Source of the DNA: Adineta ricciae
Lineage: Eukaryota > Rotifera > Eurotatoria > Adinetida > Adinetidae
Reading direction: 5' to 3'
NCBI GenBank assembly: GCA_905250025.1
Contig: CAJNOJ010000361.1
Span: 1-64,000 of the forward strand
DNA length: 64,000 nt
Shown: in pieces, positions 1-11,100 of the stretch
How the letters are laid out: each line of letters starts with the position of its first letter
Numbering within the stretch: position 1 is the stretch's first letter
The notes under the pieces: model-generated
What the model was told of the DNA's origin: nothing
Databases searched by the model: none
The model's input: only the letters and a program-made list of their open reading frames with translations
Translations under genes and position numbers: made by a program

Positions 1-1551
1 TAGACTTTCTTAGTGAAGATGGTGTAGAGAAAGGAATGGAGAATATTCGGCAGTCGATGGTAAAATCATCATCAGATGTTGTCGCACACAAAGGAGCCGT
101 TTTACTAGTAAACACAGATTCGCCAGTAGACAAAATTGAAAGTAAGTGCGATTAAAAAAAGAGTTGGAAGTTTTGTTTACTATGCTAAATCAGTTCTTTT
201 CAGTTGACAACACGATTAAAGTCTGTTTCATGCAAACCGGTGAAATTATTAATATTCCTATTTCCTTGGTGGACACGGTAGAAGATGTGATCAAATATAT
301 CTGCGAAAAAAGCGCATGTGGCGTTGCAAATGATTACAACGATTATCATCTTACTGTCGTTTTGGTTAATGGTGAAAAAAATCTAGATAATGAGAACAAA
401 TTAGCAGAGATCGGTGTTTTTACTGATGAAAATCTCGGATTTAAATTATATTCAAACACTCCAACCAAAGAACAGCTAATTACTATTGCAATGGTAGAAG
501 CAACTGGGAGTGCTAATGATACTTCCGATGTTCCAACACATCTTCAAAGTAAATTTCAATTTCTGTTATTGCGTAATTATCCCAAAACTACTTTCTAGCC
601 CTTGATTCAGACGAACCGACACTCAACAATGGTAAAACAAAAGTTTCCAATACATCAGAAGTCAGCTCAACATCTAAAAGCTTGAAACCATTCAGTCCTG
701 CTCCATTAGAAAAAGAGCAATTAGCTAACATATATCATCAAATACAAAACAGATTTCACGAAGTTACCGCAGAGATGACTCGTGACCCAATGTTACGTCA
801 CAATATCACAGAAACGTTGAACGAAATAAATCTTGTCGTCTGCGGCGCACCCCGAGTCGGAAAAAGTGCTCTCATCAATGCCATATGCCAACAAGAAGGA
901 GCTAAAACACATCCTGGATTGCATTCCTGCACAAACATGATTTCGCCTTACTATTTGAAAGGTAGTTGGGAAGTTGGCGGCGACAAAGTTAATTACCAAT
1001 ACAACATTTGGGACACGCCCGGATTCGAAAAATGGGATCAGGAAACTATCATTGCTAATTTAGATCACATTCAACAAAAACCGAAATCTGACACATTATG
1101 TATGATCTACTGTGCATCACCCGGTTCGTTTGCCAATCTTGAACAACTCAAATGGTTATTAGATGCATGCATCAAACGGCACATTTTCTGCGCACTTGTA
1201 TGTACAGATAAATGGAATGGACGGAAAACACGACGGGATGCCGTCATGGAAGATTTCACACAGATCTTGACGCGTGTTCACGAGAAAACTCGAGAAGAGG
1301 ATGGCGTGATTTATTTCGGAAATGTAGGTTTGTGTACAAGTGTCAACAGTGTGGCTTTTATCGATGAAGAAACGGGTAAAGAATATGAACAATCGGGTAT
1401 TAATGAACTTATACTTGGAATAATGGAATCAATTGACAAAGACAAAGCCGCTAAATGGTGCGCGATTGTATTAGAAAATAAACCATTTTGGCAAAAAATC
1501 ATGACTTGTTCCAAGCAATTGAAAAGATTCTTTACATTCCCATTCGCGTGA
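1..1551 (+). CDS. P-loop GTPase, paralogue 1 (5' cut by window edge)
   Basis: Exons <1-141, 204-548 and 599-1551 join in frame through two phase-1 introns of 62 and 50 bases (GTAAGTGC..TTTTCAG; GTAAAT..TTTCTAG). The window opens inside exon 1, in phase after two bases. The last exon carries a TRAFAC-class GTPase core: P-loop GAPRVGKS, Switch II WDTPGF and a TDKW base-recognition motif. The middle exon (IKVCF...TVEDVIKYICEK) looks like a small beta-grasp, ubiquitin-like segment; that is inference. Exon 1 is helical with no known domain. Family knowledge places such proteins among AIG1/septin/ribosome-assembly-like GTPases, but the exact family is not clear. The last 121 bases of visible exon 1 are identical to paralogue 2 (5074-5194), while later exons have diverged. 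Confidence 0.8.
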
Positions 1552-2226
1552 CAAAAAAACAAATAAAGACGATTGTAAAATGTTTGATGTCGATTTTACC
1601 TTTGTGAGAAAGGTAAAAATCATCAATACATGAAACAATAGCGAAGTCTTTGTTTTCTTTCATTGTTTTGATTACTTTTTTGACTAAATTCTTCTGCCAG
1701 ACGTCGCTTCTTTCAGCTTCTAGAATCATTCAAAGACGCCCGCATGCTTTTTTGACTATTTCAGAAGACGCAAATTGATCTCATGAGTAAAAATCATTTT
1801 CGAATGGCAACATTTTCCTATATATTAAATCTATTCAAGGGCATAAATTCATATTCAGATCAATTCAAGCCTGTGACAGCGGTATTTTGTAAATTCATTT
1901 AATGAAAATATTAAAATTTTACTGTTAAAAGAATTTATTGAGATTCGACGTTTCAATTCATTAAAGAATCATTTTCAAGAAAAATACAAGCTTATATGAG
2001 ATGCGATGCATTCAAACTGTACATCTGACGAAGGGAGCAAGGAATGTAGGGAATAAGTGAAAGTATGAAAGAAGACCAAAGTCGAAGAAATTGCCATTGT
2101 TTATATCTTCTTGATATCATGTTTAAATCTGTATCTTGTGTTGGAATGTACGAATAAAAAAAGTAAAAGGAAAGAAAAGAAAGATTTTCCTTTGTAGATA
2201 AACTCATATATCCACGTGTTATTCTT
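1552..2226. other. Intergenic, 3' flank of GTPase paralogue 1
   Basis: AT-rich sequence after the GTPase stop. The short open frames here have no supporting features and I see no gene. Confidence 0.5.
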
Positions 2227-2953
2227 TTATTTAAATTTTGGTAAGTATTTCGTATCAATACCATTTGGATATATGTGAAGAGGGACTAAGTGTGTTGTTT
2301 TGTTTAGTTCAGGTTGATATGACTTGATTATTAACGATTCTTTTATGAGTAACTTTCTTGGTGTGTTATCAGTCCATATGATTCTCGTATTTTCCCAATT
2401 TATTGTGTGCATGGTTTCTTTTAAATGATCATAAATCGAGCTTTTCTTATCTGCTTTGTTGTAGATGTTATCATTATTTTAATGCTTCATTCTTTGTGTT
2501 ATCATCATATTACCACCCAACAGATCCATTGGTTTCCCTCTTATGTTTATGTCATTCAGCGTGAAGTGGTTAATCATGTCAGACTGTTCAATTCTTTTGT
2601 GGACACTGATTTGATCGTTATTAACCGGTTCATTTCCAGAATTACCTATTCGTTTGCCAATCTTCCGCAGATTATATCTATGTGTTTTGTTTCTTATCTC
2701 ATTATCTTCATTTATCATTTTATTTATTGGATTATCCGTTACCATTTGATTACTAACAGTCGATGTCGTTGCACAAGAAGCTTTTGGTGCGGCATTCATT
2801 GCTGTTTGATTATCTACCACTAATGAATCTTCAAAACTTTCTGATGTTACTGAACCATAATGATTCATCGGAGTGTTAAATACTGGCTGACTCTTAACTT
2901 TTGTTAGACTGGTCCTTGATGTTTGATTATTATCTTGAGGGTGTGGGTGAGAG
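2227..2953 (-). pseudogene. Decayed retroelement-like fragment with GIY-YIG-like C-terminus
   Basis: On the minus strand a frame runs from 2953 to a TAA near 2479 and continues in the same frame from about 2476 to the stop at 2227. The distal part reads ...NWENTRIIWTD, then TPRKLLIKESLIIKSYQPELN, which resembles the end of GIY-YIG endonuclease domains in retroelement polyproteins such as Penelope-like elements. The proximal part is Asn-rich with an RYNLRK motif. No reverse-transcriptase motif is visible, so the element is 5'-truncated; the break falls exactly at the telomere-like repeat at 2936. Family assignment is inference from motif memory and is tentative. Confidence 0.4.
2936..2953 (+). 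repeat. Interstitial telomere-like repeat (left copy)
   Basis: TGAGGGTGTGGGTGAGAG, with the G-rich strand pointing right. Bdelloid telomeres are known to use TGTGGG; the alternating TGAGGG/TGTGGG here looks like a degenerate version. Its first 16 bases recur exactly at 3402-3417 on the other side of a palindromic element. Confidence 0.65.
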
Positions 2954-3401
2954 TGCACTGAAAAAAAATAAGGTACTCTACCAAACCCATCAAAAAGGTT
3001 TCGTAAGTGTCGAAAGCTTGCAAATGTGTCGACATGTTCAAAAAAATGCTTTTCAAAAATCTACGAAACCAAAAATGGATCGGTCGGCGGGCACACGTTC
3101 CGAACCCTCATCACGCAACCTTTTCAGGTTTCGTCACAAAATACGAAACCTTCTTAGATTCGTATAAAACCATAGTGCGAAACCTTACGGTTCCGTATTT
3201 TCTGACGAACCTTTATTGGATGCGTGCGAAACTTAAAAAGGTTCCGGGATGAGGGTTCGGAGCGTGTGCCCGCCGACCGATCTTTTTTTTGGTTTCGTAG
3301 ATTTTGAAAAGCATTTTTTTGAACACGCCGACACTTTTGCAAGCTTTCGACACTTACGAAACCTTTTTGATGGGTTTGTTAGAGTACCTTTTTTTTCACT
3401 G
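2954..3401. mobile_element. About 450-base palindromic (MITE-like) element
   Basis: The left arm beginning CACTGAAAAAAAATAAGGTACTC pairs with the right end GAGTACCTTTTTTTTCACTG, and complementarity continues through most of the element (for example CGGTCGGCGGGCACACGTTC near 3080 and GAGCGTGTGCCCGCCGACCG near 3260). It has no coding capacity; the open frames inside it are shadows of the palindrome. The identical 16 bases of telomere-like sequence on each side could be a target-site duplication or simply repeat sequence. A foldback non-autonomous element inserted into a telomeric array fits. Confidence 0.7.
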
Positions 3402-3460
3402 TGAGGGTGTGGGTGAGGGTGAGGGTGTGGGTGAGGGCTGAGGGTGCGGGTGAGGGTGGG
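3402..3460 (+). repeat. Interstitial telomere-like array (right copy)
   Basis: About ten six-base units, mostly TGAGGG with TGTGGG and TGCGGG variants and one frame slip. The G-rich strand points right, as at 2936. Confidence 0.75.
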
Positions 3461-3581
3461 GACTTGATACAGGAATTCCACTCATATTGCTCAGCTTTCC
3501 GGGATATACTTCCTTTCGGGTATTGTGTTGGATACACCGACTCAGCTGCAGATAGTAACATAGTGAATTGTCTATTTTTGG

Positions 3582-4007
3582 ATGAATACCGGGTGTAACG
3601 GGATTATGACATCACTCCGCAGTATCCTGCATCAGTCTCATTCAATTCATGAAATGCTTTCGATTTCTCCTCTGACGAGCTACGTGAGCATGTCTGATGT
3701 CGAATTCAGTCTCGGATGGTATTGGCAAACATTTCGTGGACGACGTTTCATTGGACATGACGGTTCCTTGCCTGGCGTGCGAACGTCAATGATGGCTAAC
3801 GAAAAACGAAATTTAGGAGTGATCATTTTAACAAATGGAGATATTATTCAAAATGATCACCATGCTGAGAAAGTCAAAGCTACAATCGTTGATTTGATGA
3901 TGGATTTAGACGACTGTTATGAGCCAAAGACAAGTATTGCTTATCATCCACACGTGAGTGTCATTTACATCTGGTGGACACTCATCATCCTTTGCTTTCT
4001 CAAATAA
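3582..4007 (+). pseudogene. Serine beta-lactamase-like C-terminal fragment
   Basis: The frame contains FSLGWYWQTF, then GHDGSLPG and GVIILTNGD, matching the C-terminal region of class C beta-lactamase/PBP4-type serine hydrolases (the H-x-G motif followed by the last strands). The catalytic SxxK and YxN regions are absent upstream, where the sequence runs directly into the telomere-like array, so only the last third survives. The final residues are hydrophobic (IWWTLIILCFL), perhaps a membrane anchor or read-through. The ATG at 3582 is the first in frame but unlikely to be the original start. Such hydrolases are often foreign acquisitions in bdelloids (established knowledge); that is not proven for this copy. 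Confidence 0.6.
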
Positions 4008-4385
4008 ATTCTGTCCATTTGGCGATCAGGCTGACTATTTGAAAATATAAAATACCATTTCCCTTGTATCGATGCAAAGAATGCGAATGAATCATCTTGG
4101 GAATTTTTTTCTCGATGCTTGGCAAGTAATAGTACACATAATGTTGACGCAAACTGTCAATGATTTCTCGACAGGCTGCTTTTAACTATAATAGAACGAG
4201 AAAAAAACTTTTAACCAATTACTATATCGAACTTTCTGATTCTGTTCGTCTAATAAATACAATCAGACGAAAAGCATTTTTTCATACACATCAACATAAA
4301 ACCACTCTCATACAAGAAGCATTTACATCAAAAGAAATTTGTCGAAACACAAATTTATATCATTGCGAAACATTAGCAGCGTTCA
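4008..4385. other. Intergenic, 5' flank of GTPase paralogue 2
   Basis: AT-rich; one weak open frame at 4160 has no support. It presumably holds the promoter of the next gene. Confidence 0.4.
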
Positions 4386-6732
4386 ATGGCTGAAATTCGT
4401 CTGACTGCGGAAGAGATCAGTGACATTCCTGAGAGTGACGATGAAATAAATTCTATTAAAAATGAAATAGCGATCATCCTACGACTGCATGATTATGACA
4501 ATAAACAACAGATTGTTACTCACCTTCTCATCAACGGTCGACAAGGTCTACTCGATTACAAGGACGACATCGTACCCAACATATTCGATACACAATTCAA
4601 TACTCCCGACGCACAACTCATTCTAGCTCTCAAAAACTATGTACGTCGTCTGTGGCAAACTCAGTACGAGCCATCCTACCACTGGCTCATCGCATTCATC
4701 CAAAACTACCACGACCACAAAAGCGCTCAACTCTACGACCGCATTCTCACTCGAACAGCTCAATATGGCAAAAGATTCATGAAGGACTGTCCGATGTTAT
4801 CGATCGTGTTGCAGTTCGTGTTGGAATCGATGGACGAGGAATGCTTAGTGAACACGAACACGTTCGATGATGTGTGGCACACAGTGACGAGCGAAGGAAT
4901 GAAGTCACTGGCAAAGTATTTGAAGTATGTGAAAGAGGAAGTGATGAGTGAAGAGTTGGACAAGAATCAGTCGACATTGTTTCATGTATTACGTGAATAC
5001 CATCGTCCACGGTTAGGTTCACTGTTGAGAAATCATGGAATGAATGTTGAAGAAGTAGATGAGAATATGGCATTAGACTTTCTTAGTGAAGATGGTGTAG
5101 AGAAAGGAATGGAGAATATTCGGCAGTCGATGGTAAAATCATCATCAGATGTTGTCGCACACAAAGGAGCCGTTTTACTAGTAAACACAGATTCAACAGC
5201 AGAAAATTTATGGCAACCTGAGAGTGAGTGTGTTAACATTGATAGTCTAGAGAAAACTAGTACTTTTTTTAGTTCGAACAATAACGGTAGCGACGACAAT
5301 CAAAGTTTACGTTAAGAGGACCGGTGAACTTTTTGATGTTCCCATGTCTGCGGTATCCACAGTGGAAGATGTGATCAAATATGTCTGCGAAAAAAGTGTC
5401 TGCCATGGCACGATGGATTACAATAATTACTACCTTGTTTCATCGGAAGACCATGCAATGCTGCACAATGAGCAAAAAGTCGATGAAATAGTTGTTCATT
5501 CGAGAGACACTCTTCAATGGAAATTATGTATGAAAACATCAAAAAGACAACAAATAATCAGTCTTGCATTGATGAAATCCAATCAACGCGTTAAGGCCAA
5601 CACAGTTGCCGATTCGAAGGACAAAGAAGTAAAATTTATCCATATTATTCGAGGATTTTGATATAATGTGTTTATACAGATTACCGAGACAGTTGAACCA
5701 CAACAAAACAGATTGAATATGGATACTGATAAGACAGAAGAAGCTGTTGCAACCAATGTGTCAGTGAAATCAGACATGTTTCGGTCAAATTCGCCTTCCG
5801 AAAATACAACAGACAAACCGTCGAATATCTCCAGATCTGTATCTTTCAAAAGTTCAAGTACCAGCCTGTCGCAAAAACAAGATTTAGCTTATAGTTACTA
5901 TGAATTACAAAAAAGAATCCACGATATTGCTGAAAGATTGATTCACGATCCAACTTTACGTGAGAAAGCTTCAGAAATGTTAGATGACATCAATATTGTT
6001 GTATGTGGTGCACCCCGCGTTGGAAAGAGTGCTCTCATCAATGCCATATGTCACCAGGAACTAGCTGGAACCCATCCCGGTCTCCATGCTTGTACAAAGA
6101 CCATGTCATCCTACTATTTAGCTGGCAGTATAGATATTGGTGACGAACAAGCTAACTATCAATATACCTTTTGGGATACACCCGGATTCGAAAGTTGGGA
6201 TCGAGAAGCCATCCGTAAGTATCTGAAAACAATCAAAACAACACCCAAATCTAGTATTATTTGCATGATCTACTGTGCTTCGCCTGGTTCTTTCGCCAAT
6301 GCTGAACGACTCGGATGGTTATTGGATGAGTGCATCAAACTGCACATTTTCTGTGCACTCGTATGTACAAATAAGTGGTATCCGGACAGAAAGCGTCGCG
6401 ATGCTGTCATAGATGATTTTCAACATATACTTCAACGACATCAGACAAAAACGCGAGACGAAAATGGAATAGCCTATTTTGGAAATGTAGGTCTATGCAC
6501 AAGTGTCGATAGCGTTGCTTTTACCGACGAACAATCGGGTAAGAAATACGAAGAATCGGGTATTGATGAACTTATACTTGGGATAATGGAATCATTGGAT
6601 GATGACAAATTAGCGCAGTGGTGCGCGGTCATATTTGAGAATAAATCATTTTGGAAGAAACTTTCAGGATATTCAGAACAACTGCAAAGGATCATGAATA
6701 AACTGATTCATACGCAATGGAACGAAAATTGA
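4386..6732 (+). CDS. P-loop GTPase, paralogue 2 (complete, 748 residues)
   Basis: Exons 4386-5223, 5273-5628 and 5680-6732 join in frame (introns of 49 and 51 bases, phases 1 and 0). The ATG at 4386 opens the long first exon. Residues 1-279 are helical and unrecognised; about 280-398 include the ubiquitin-like stretch (TIKVYVKRTGELFDVPM); a Ser-rich linker follows; the GTPase core has the P-loop GAPRVGKS near residue 508, WDTPGF near 564 and TNKW near 630. The TNKW motif departs from canonical NKxD. It is tandem to paralogue 1 with the same exon plan, so a local duplication is clear. The 3' end and flank recur at 25633-26454 as an allele-like copy. Function is unknown; a membrane- or stress-related GTPase is only a guess. 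Confidence 0.85.
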
Positions 6733-6943
6733 AACGTTTATTAATAGCATTTCTTTTATTCAAGATAAATGATTGTTTCTTGTCCTTTTCTCACCTTTTC
6801 CAAATAACAAAAAAAAAACGAATTTTTTCTTTCTTCCTCTCTTTCTTATCGCTCTGTAAATGTGTAGCATCGATAAGGACGACAGGAAAAAATCACTTCT
6901 ACTCGGTAAAGTTTGTTTTTTTCATTTTCAGTGAATAAATAAC

Positions 6944-7450
6944 ATGTCAAAACCATCTCTTTTCATCTATGTAACAGGCTCTGGTCGAGCCAAAGATATA
7001 CCCGAGCTTGTTCGAGAAACTGTCGCTGCTGGATGGGATACATATACAGTTTTGACAACTAATGTCAGTTCTGTCTTACCTCCCAATGAAATTCATGATG
7101 TACCTGGTAGTCGTGCTATTCACGGATACGATGATTCGGTATTGAAAAAGTTTCCATTTGGCACAATGCTGGTGGCTCCTTGTACATTTAATACGTTTAA
7201 TAAATTAGCGTCGGGCTTAGCCGATGGTCTTGCAACGGCAATGATCGCGGATGCATTGGGTGCTGGTTGCCCGATATTTATTGCACCGGCAATGAATCAG
7301 AACTTGTGGAAGCATCCTCAAACTCGAATTTCGGAAGCGAAGTTGAAAGAATGGGGATGCACTGTCATTCCACCGTATATTGATGAAGAAGTCGTTACTA
7401 TGGCACCAGTCAAAGATATCTTACAAGTTCTACATCATCATTTTCAATAG
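6944..7450 (+). CDS. Flavoprotein, PPCDC/HAL3-like (single exon)
   Basis: A 168-residue intronless frame. An N-terminal strand and glycine turn (FIYVTGSG) are followed by a Rossmann-like flavin-binding fold; the family motifs APC..(N)KLASGLADG (near residue 79) and APAMNQNLW (114-122) are present. In the family these bind FMN, and phosphopantothenoylcysteine decarboxylase uses the APAMNxxMW segment. The catalytic His expected in the decarboxylase is not obvious, so the exact reaction is uncertain. Lack of introns among intron-bearing neighbours and compact bacterial-like architecture make foreign origin possible. An AATAAA lies downstream near 7504. Haplotype 2 keeps only the first four codons (26443) before a rearrangement junction. 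Confidence 0.8.
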   Translation: MSKPSLFIYVTGSGRAKDIPELVRETVAAGWDTYTVLTTNVSSVLPPNEIHDVPGSRAIHGYDDSVLKKFPFGTMLVAPCTFNTFNKLASGLADGLATAMIADALGAGCPIFIAPAMNQNLWKHPQTRISEAKLKEWGCTVIPPYIDEEVVTMAPVKDILQVLHHHFQ

Positions 7451-8161
7451 AACACGCGTGCTGTTTTAACAACTATTGCAGTTTACTCTTTTCTCTGTTT
7501 TATTAATAAAAGAGATTTACAAAATGCACAGAATAACATGTCATCTACTTAGACTCACCCTCATTCATTTCTAGTTGTCTCGGTTTTCTATTGGAAAGCT
7601 GATATTGCACCATAAACTTGTTAATCACTTCATATATACACATGAGAATGAGGTCAATTAGATATTCACATAGACATGCAGTTCTTCAACATACTATGAT
7701 CAATTTATCTATGTTGAAATCGAGACAACGAAAAAAAAACAGATACAAACTATTATGGAACGACCTGCAGTTAACGAAAATAAATCATTCAACAGTTCAG
7801 TGTAACCAATCGACGAACCCGTTTCACTTCTGGTGAATAAATAACGAATATAGATATCACATATTACAAAGGACATTTCTGCCATGACTTTTATTTTTTT
7901 TATCTATGTGTTCATAAAGTAAATTACAAAGCCAAATAATCAGACTTATGATTTCTTTTTTTCTATTGCACTTCACAAATTTCTCATCAACATCTCATTT
8001 CCTTTCAAATTTCATTTCACATATCAGCTCTTCATGTAAACTCATCTAAAACATTACACAAAATTATTCTCTCTCGATGATATATATATATATACACTTC
8101 CTGAACAGAAAAACAAGTTTATTCCCTGTCGCTTCATATACATTATTCTCATCAGTTCCTC
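7451..8161. other. Intergenic with a short TA microsatellite
   Basis: No gene seen. A (TA)7 run at 8081-8094, about 70 bases before the next ATG, may act as a TATA-type promoter. Confidence 0.4.
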
Positions 8162-11100
8162 ATGACTTTACTAATCTGGCTAAAATCAATCATCAAACGG
8201 GCATTCGATAATCTGCTCGCGTGGAATGCTTTCAACTCTCGATCATCAGATCCAACGATCATTCGTCGTGAACTCTTCACTACTCGCCTATATCTCATTC
8301 TCCTCATTGTTTCTCTTGTTGTTTTAACAACATACACATCGTTCACTGTGCGATTCAATACTCAATCTCTTCTCAATCCAACTTATTCTCAATATCAACA
8401 ACTTCACAATGACTATGCCGATACTCTACAGTGTTCATGTTCGAAAATTTCCGTTCCTTATGGACAATTCGTAACAACAATGGCAATATTTCATCAAGTG
8501 TGTTCAAGTGATTTCGTATCACAACAATGGATTGATTTCACATTTCTATCGAATCTCCAATCACTTTCGCTCATCGATGTTCGAACACATCTAAATGTCA
8601 TGTGGCAATTCATTCGATCCTTTTGTCAAAATGCCAATCGAACAACCATCGATATTCTCGATCAACTTCACAAAACTTCATTGATTACTCCCATTTTATT
8701 AGATGAACATCTTCTCAAAGCAAAGATTCAAAGTACTCTCTCATCACTTCTTCAGATCGAATCAGTTCATCTTATTCAAGCCATCGAAATTGCTGAGAGA
8801 ACTGTTCATGCTAATCAACTACTAACTGCACTTGGAAACAATTATGTCGTTAGCACAAACTATACTAAAGAAGCAATTTATCATAAATCGATGCCAAGTT
8901 ATTTCTTTGTTGATATATCTAAAACTCAATTCATACTAAATAGTTCACAAAAGGCCTGCGTTTGTGAAACTGATTGTTCATGTCTTCTTCCTGGTCACAT
9001 TTATTTATACAATATCACATCGTCATCTAATTTTTATGATATCCATCAAATTCCATCAAACATTACTCTGCCTGGTCTATTCATTGATTGTCTTCCACTT
9101 CAAACGACATTTGCATCATCATTCGAATGTTTTTATCAACAATCATGTCTTGATTTACTTCTCTCAACTTATCAACACAAAATCAACATTTCAATTCTAA
9201 ATTCATCTCAACCCACTCGTTTTCATCCAACAACAACAACGATCGAATCAATCTTCAATGAACTATTTCTTGAACAAATAAATAATCAAACGAATTATGA
9301 AAAGTATTATCTCTCATGTTCACCTAACACATGTTTCTATCCATTCAATCATCGATTTGACTGGATTTATGTTTTAACTACTTTCTTTGGTCTTTTGGGT
9401 GGAATATCAGTTGCTTTACGAATCTTTACTTCTTATTTCATTCGTTTAGCTTTATCTTTATACAAATTTTGTTTTTCAACAGACCGATCAATAAGACAAA
9501 CATCAAGTAAGAAAACTAAATCAAGAAGAACACAATTTATCTTCATTGAATCATTTTAGATGAGACTTTTCTCAATCGAATTAAACGAATTCTACAACAG
9601 ATAAAAGAGAAACTGATCAATTTAAATATCTACACAAAATATTCTCAAGATCAAACACGTGTCTATCATGGTCGGTTATCAACTCGATTATATTTTCTTT
9701 TATTACTCATTTCAATCATTATCATTATCATTTATTCATCTGTATTAGTTGAAATTGTTACTGAACAAATGATTAATCCATCATTAGAACAATATCATCA
9801 ATTACAACAACAATATCCTTTGACATTAAGATGTCCTTGTACTCAATTGGCTATTTCATATAAAGATTTTGTCACAATAGAAGCGAAATATCATCAGATG
9901 TGTTTAAGTGAATTTGTTCAATCATGGTGGTATCAAAGTTTATTACTTCCATACAATACACAAGCAAGACTTAGTTTTGTCACGTTAGCATCATCATATT
10001 TTCAAACCTTGGCAACATTCTGTGAATTAGCTAATAAAACTATAAACAATGGAACTGAACAATTTCTCTCCACTACATTTGTCAATGGTTATGTTTTATC
10101 CAATGATTCATTTTATGTACAAATGACTTCACTAATCAGTTCATTTATTGACAAAATCGGATATGAATTTGTCTATCGAATCTCGTTAACACAACTATTA
10201 CTTCACAGTAATCAATATGTGAGTCATCTGCCATTCAGTACTTATCTCAGTAAAATCTTCTCTTATTCATACAATGAACTAAGAGATATAAAGATAAGTG
10301 TTGATCCTATTTATGCTATCAACGATAACAGCAACAAAAGATGTTATTGTGTACTTGATTCCAATTGTACTTTGGAAGATAAAGTGATTCAAGGTGCTAA
10401 TCTAATATCCGTATCTTGGAAAATTGGAGGTATCTATGGAGGTTGTTCGATGGTAGACACGACATTCAAATCATCATTTGCATCTTGGTTCGATGATAAT
10501 TTTATAAATATATTGAAAAGAGAATTTCTCCTTAGCAATATCAACATACCTCGTTTTCCAACAAAACTTCATCCGACGCTTCCGAGTCGATATTCTCCAA
10601 CGACACCAACCGAATCTATTTTCAACAATCTTATGATTGAAGATTGGAATGTCACTTATTCTTATGAAAACTATTATTCTCAATGTCGTCCTTCATCCTG
10701 TTCGTTCATTTATGAGAAGAAAACTGATTCTGCATATCTTGTGACTGTCATTCTCAGTTTAATTGGTGGTATCAACCTTATTCTTCGATTGGTCTCTCCA
10801 CTCATCATCAAAATCAATCTGAAATTGATCAAAAGTCTTAACCATTGTGCATCTCTCACTGTTGAACAACAACAAAATCATCGTTAGTTATTTTCGATAG
10901 GACAGAGAAAAAAAGAATATTTTTACGAGTATGTTTAGATAAATCCCAACTGTTCACGACAATCATCAATCAACTATTGATTTTCAACATGTTTGATAGC
11001 GAATCAAATGATAGCAGAATTATTCATCGTGAACGACTGACGACAAAGTTATATTTGTTGATTTTATGTCTTTCATTGTATTCCATAATCATCTATGCAA

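Noticed and set aside
2901..3342. Several short frames within the palindrome
   Set aside because: Both arms translate alike on opposite strands; they are by-products of the inverted repeat.
9769..10887. Unit 2 of the membrane gene as a separate gene starting at 9769
   Set aside because: That start omits the unit's N-terminal membrane helix, which is encoded upstream with no ATG and is reached only by the phase-matched splice from unit 1.
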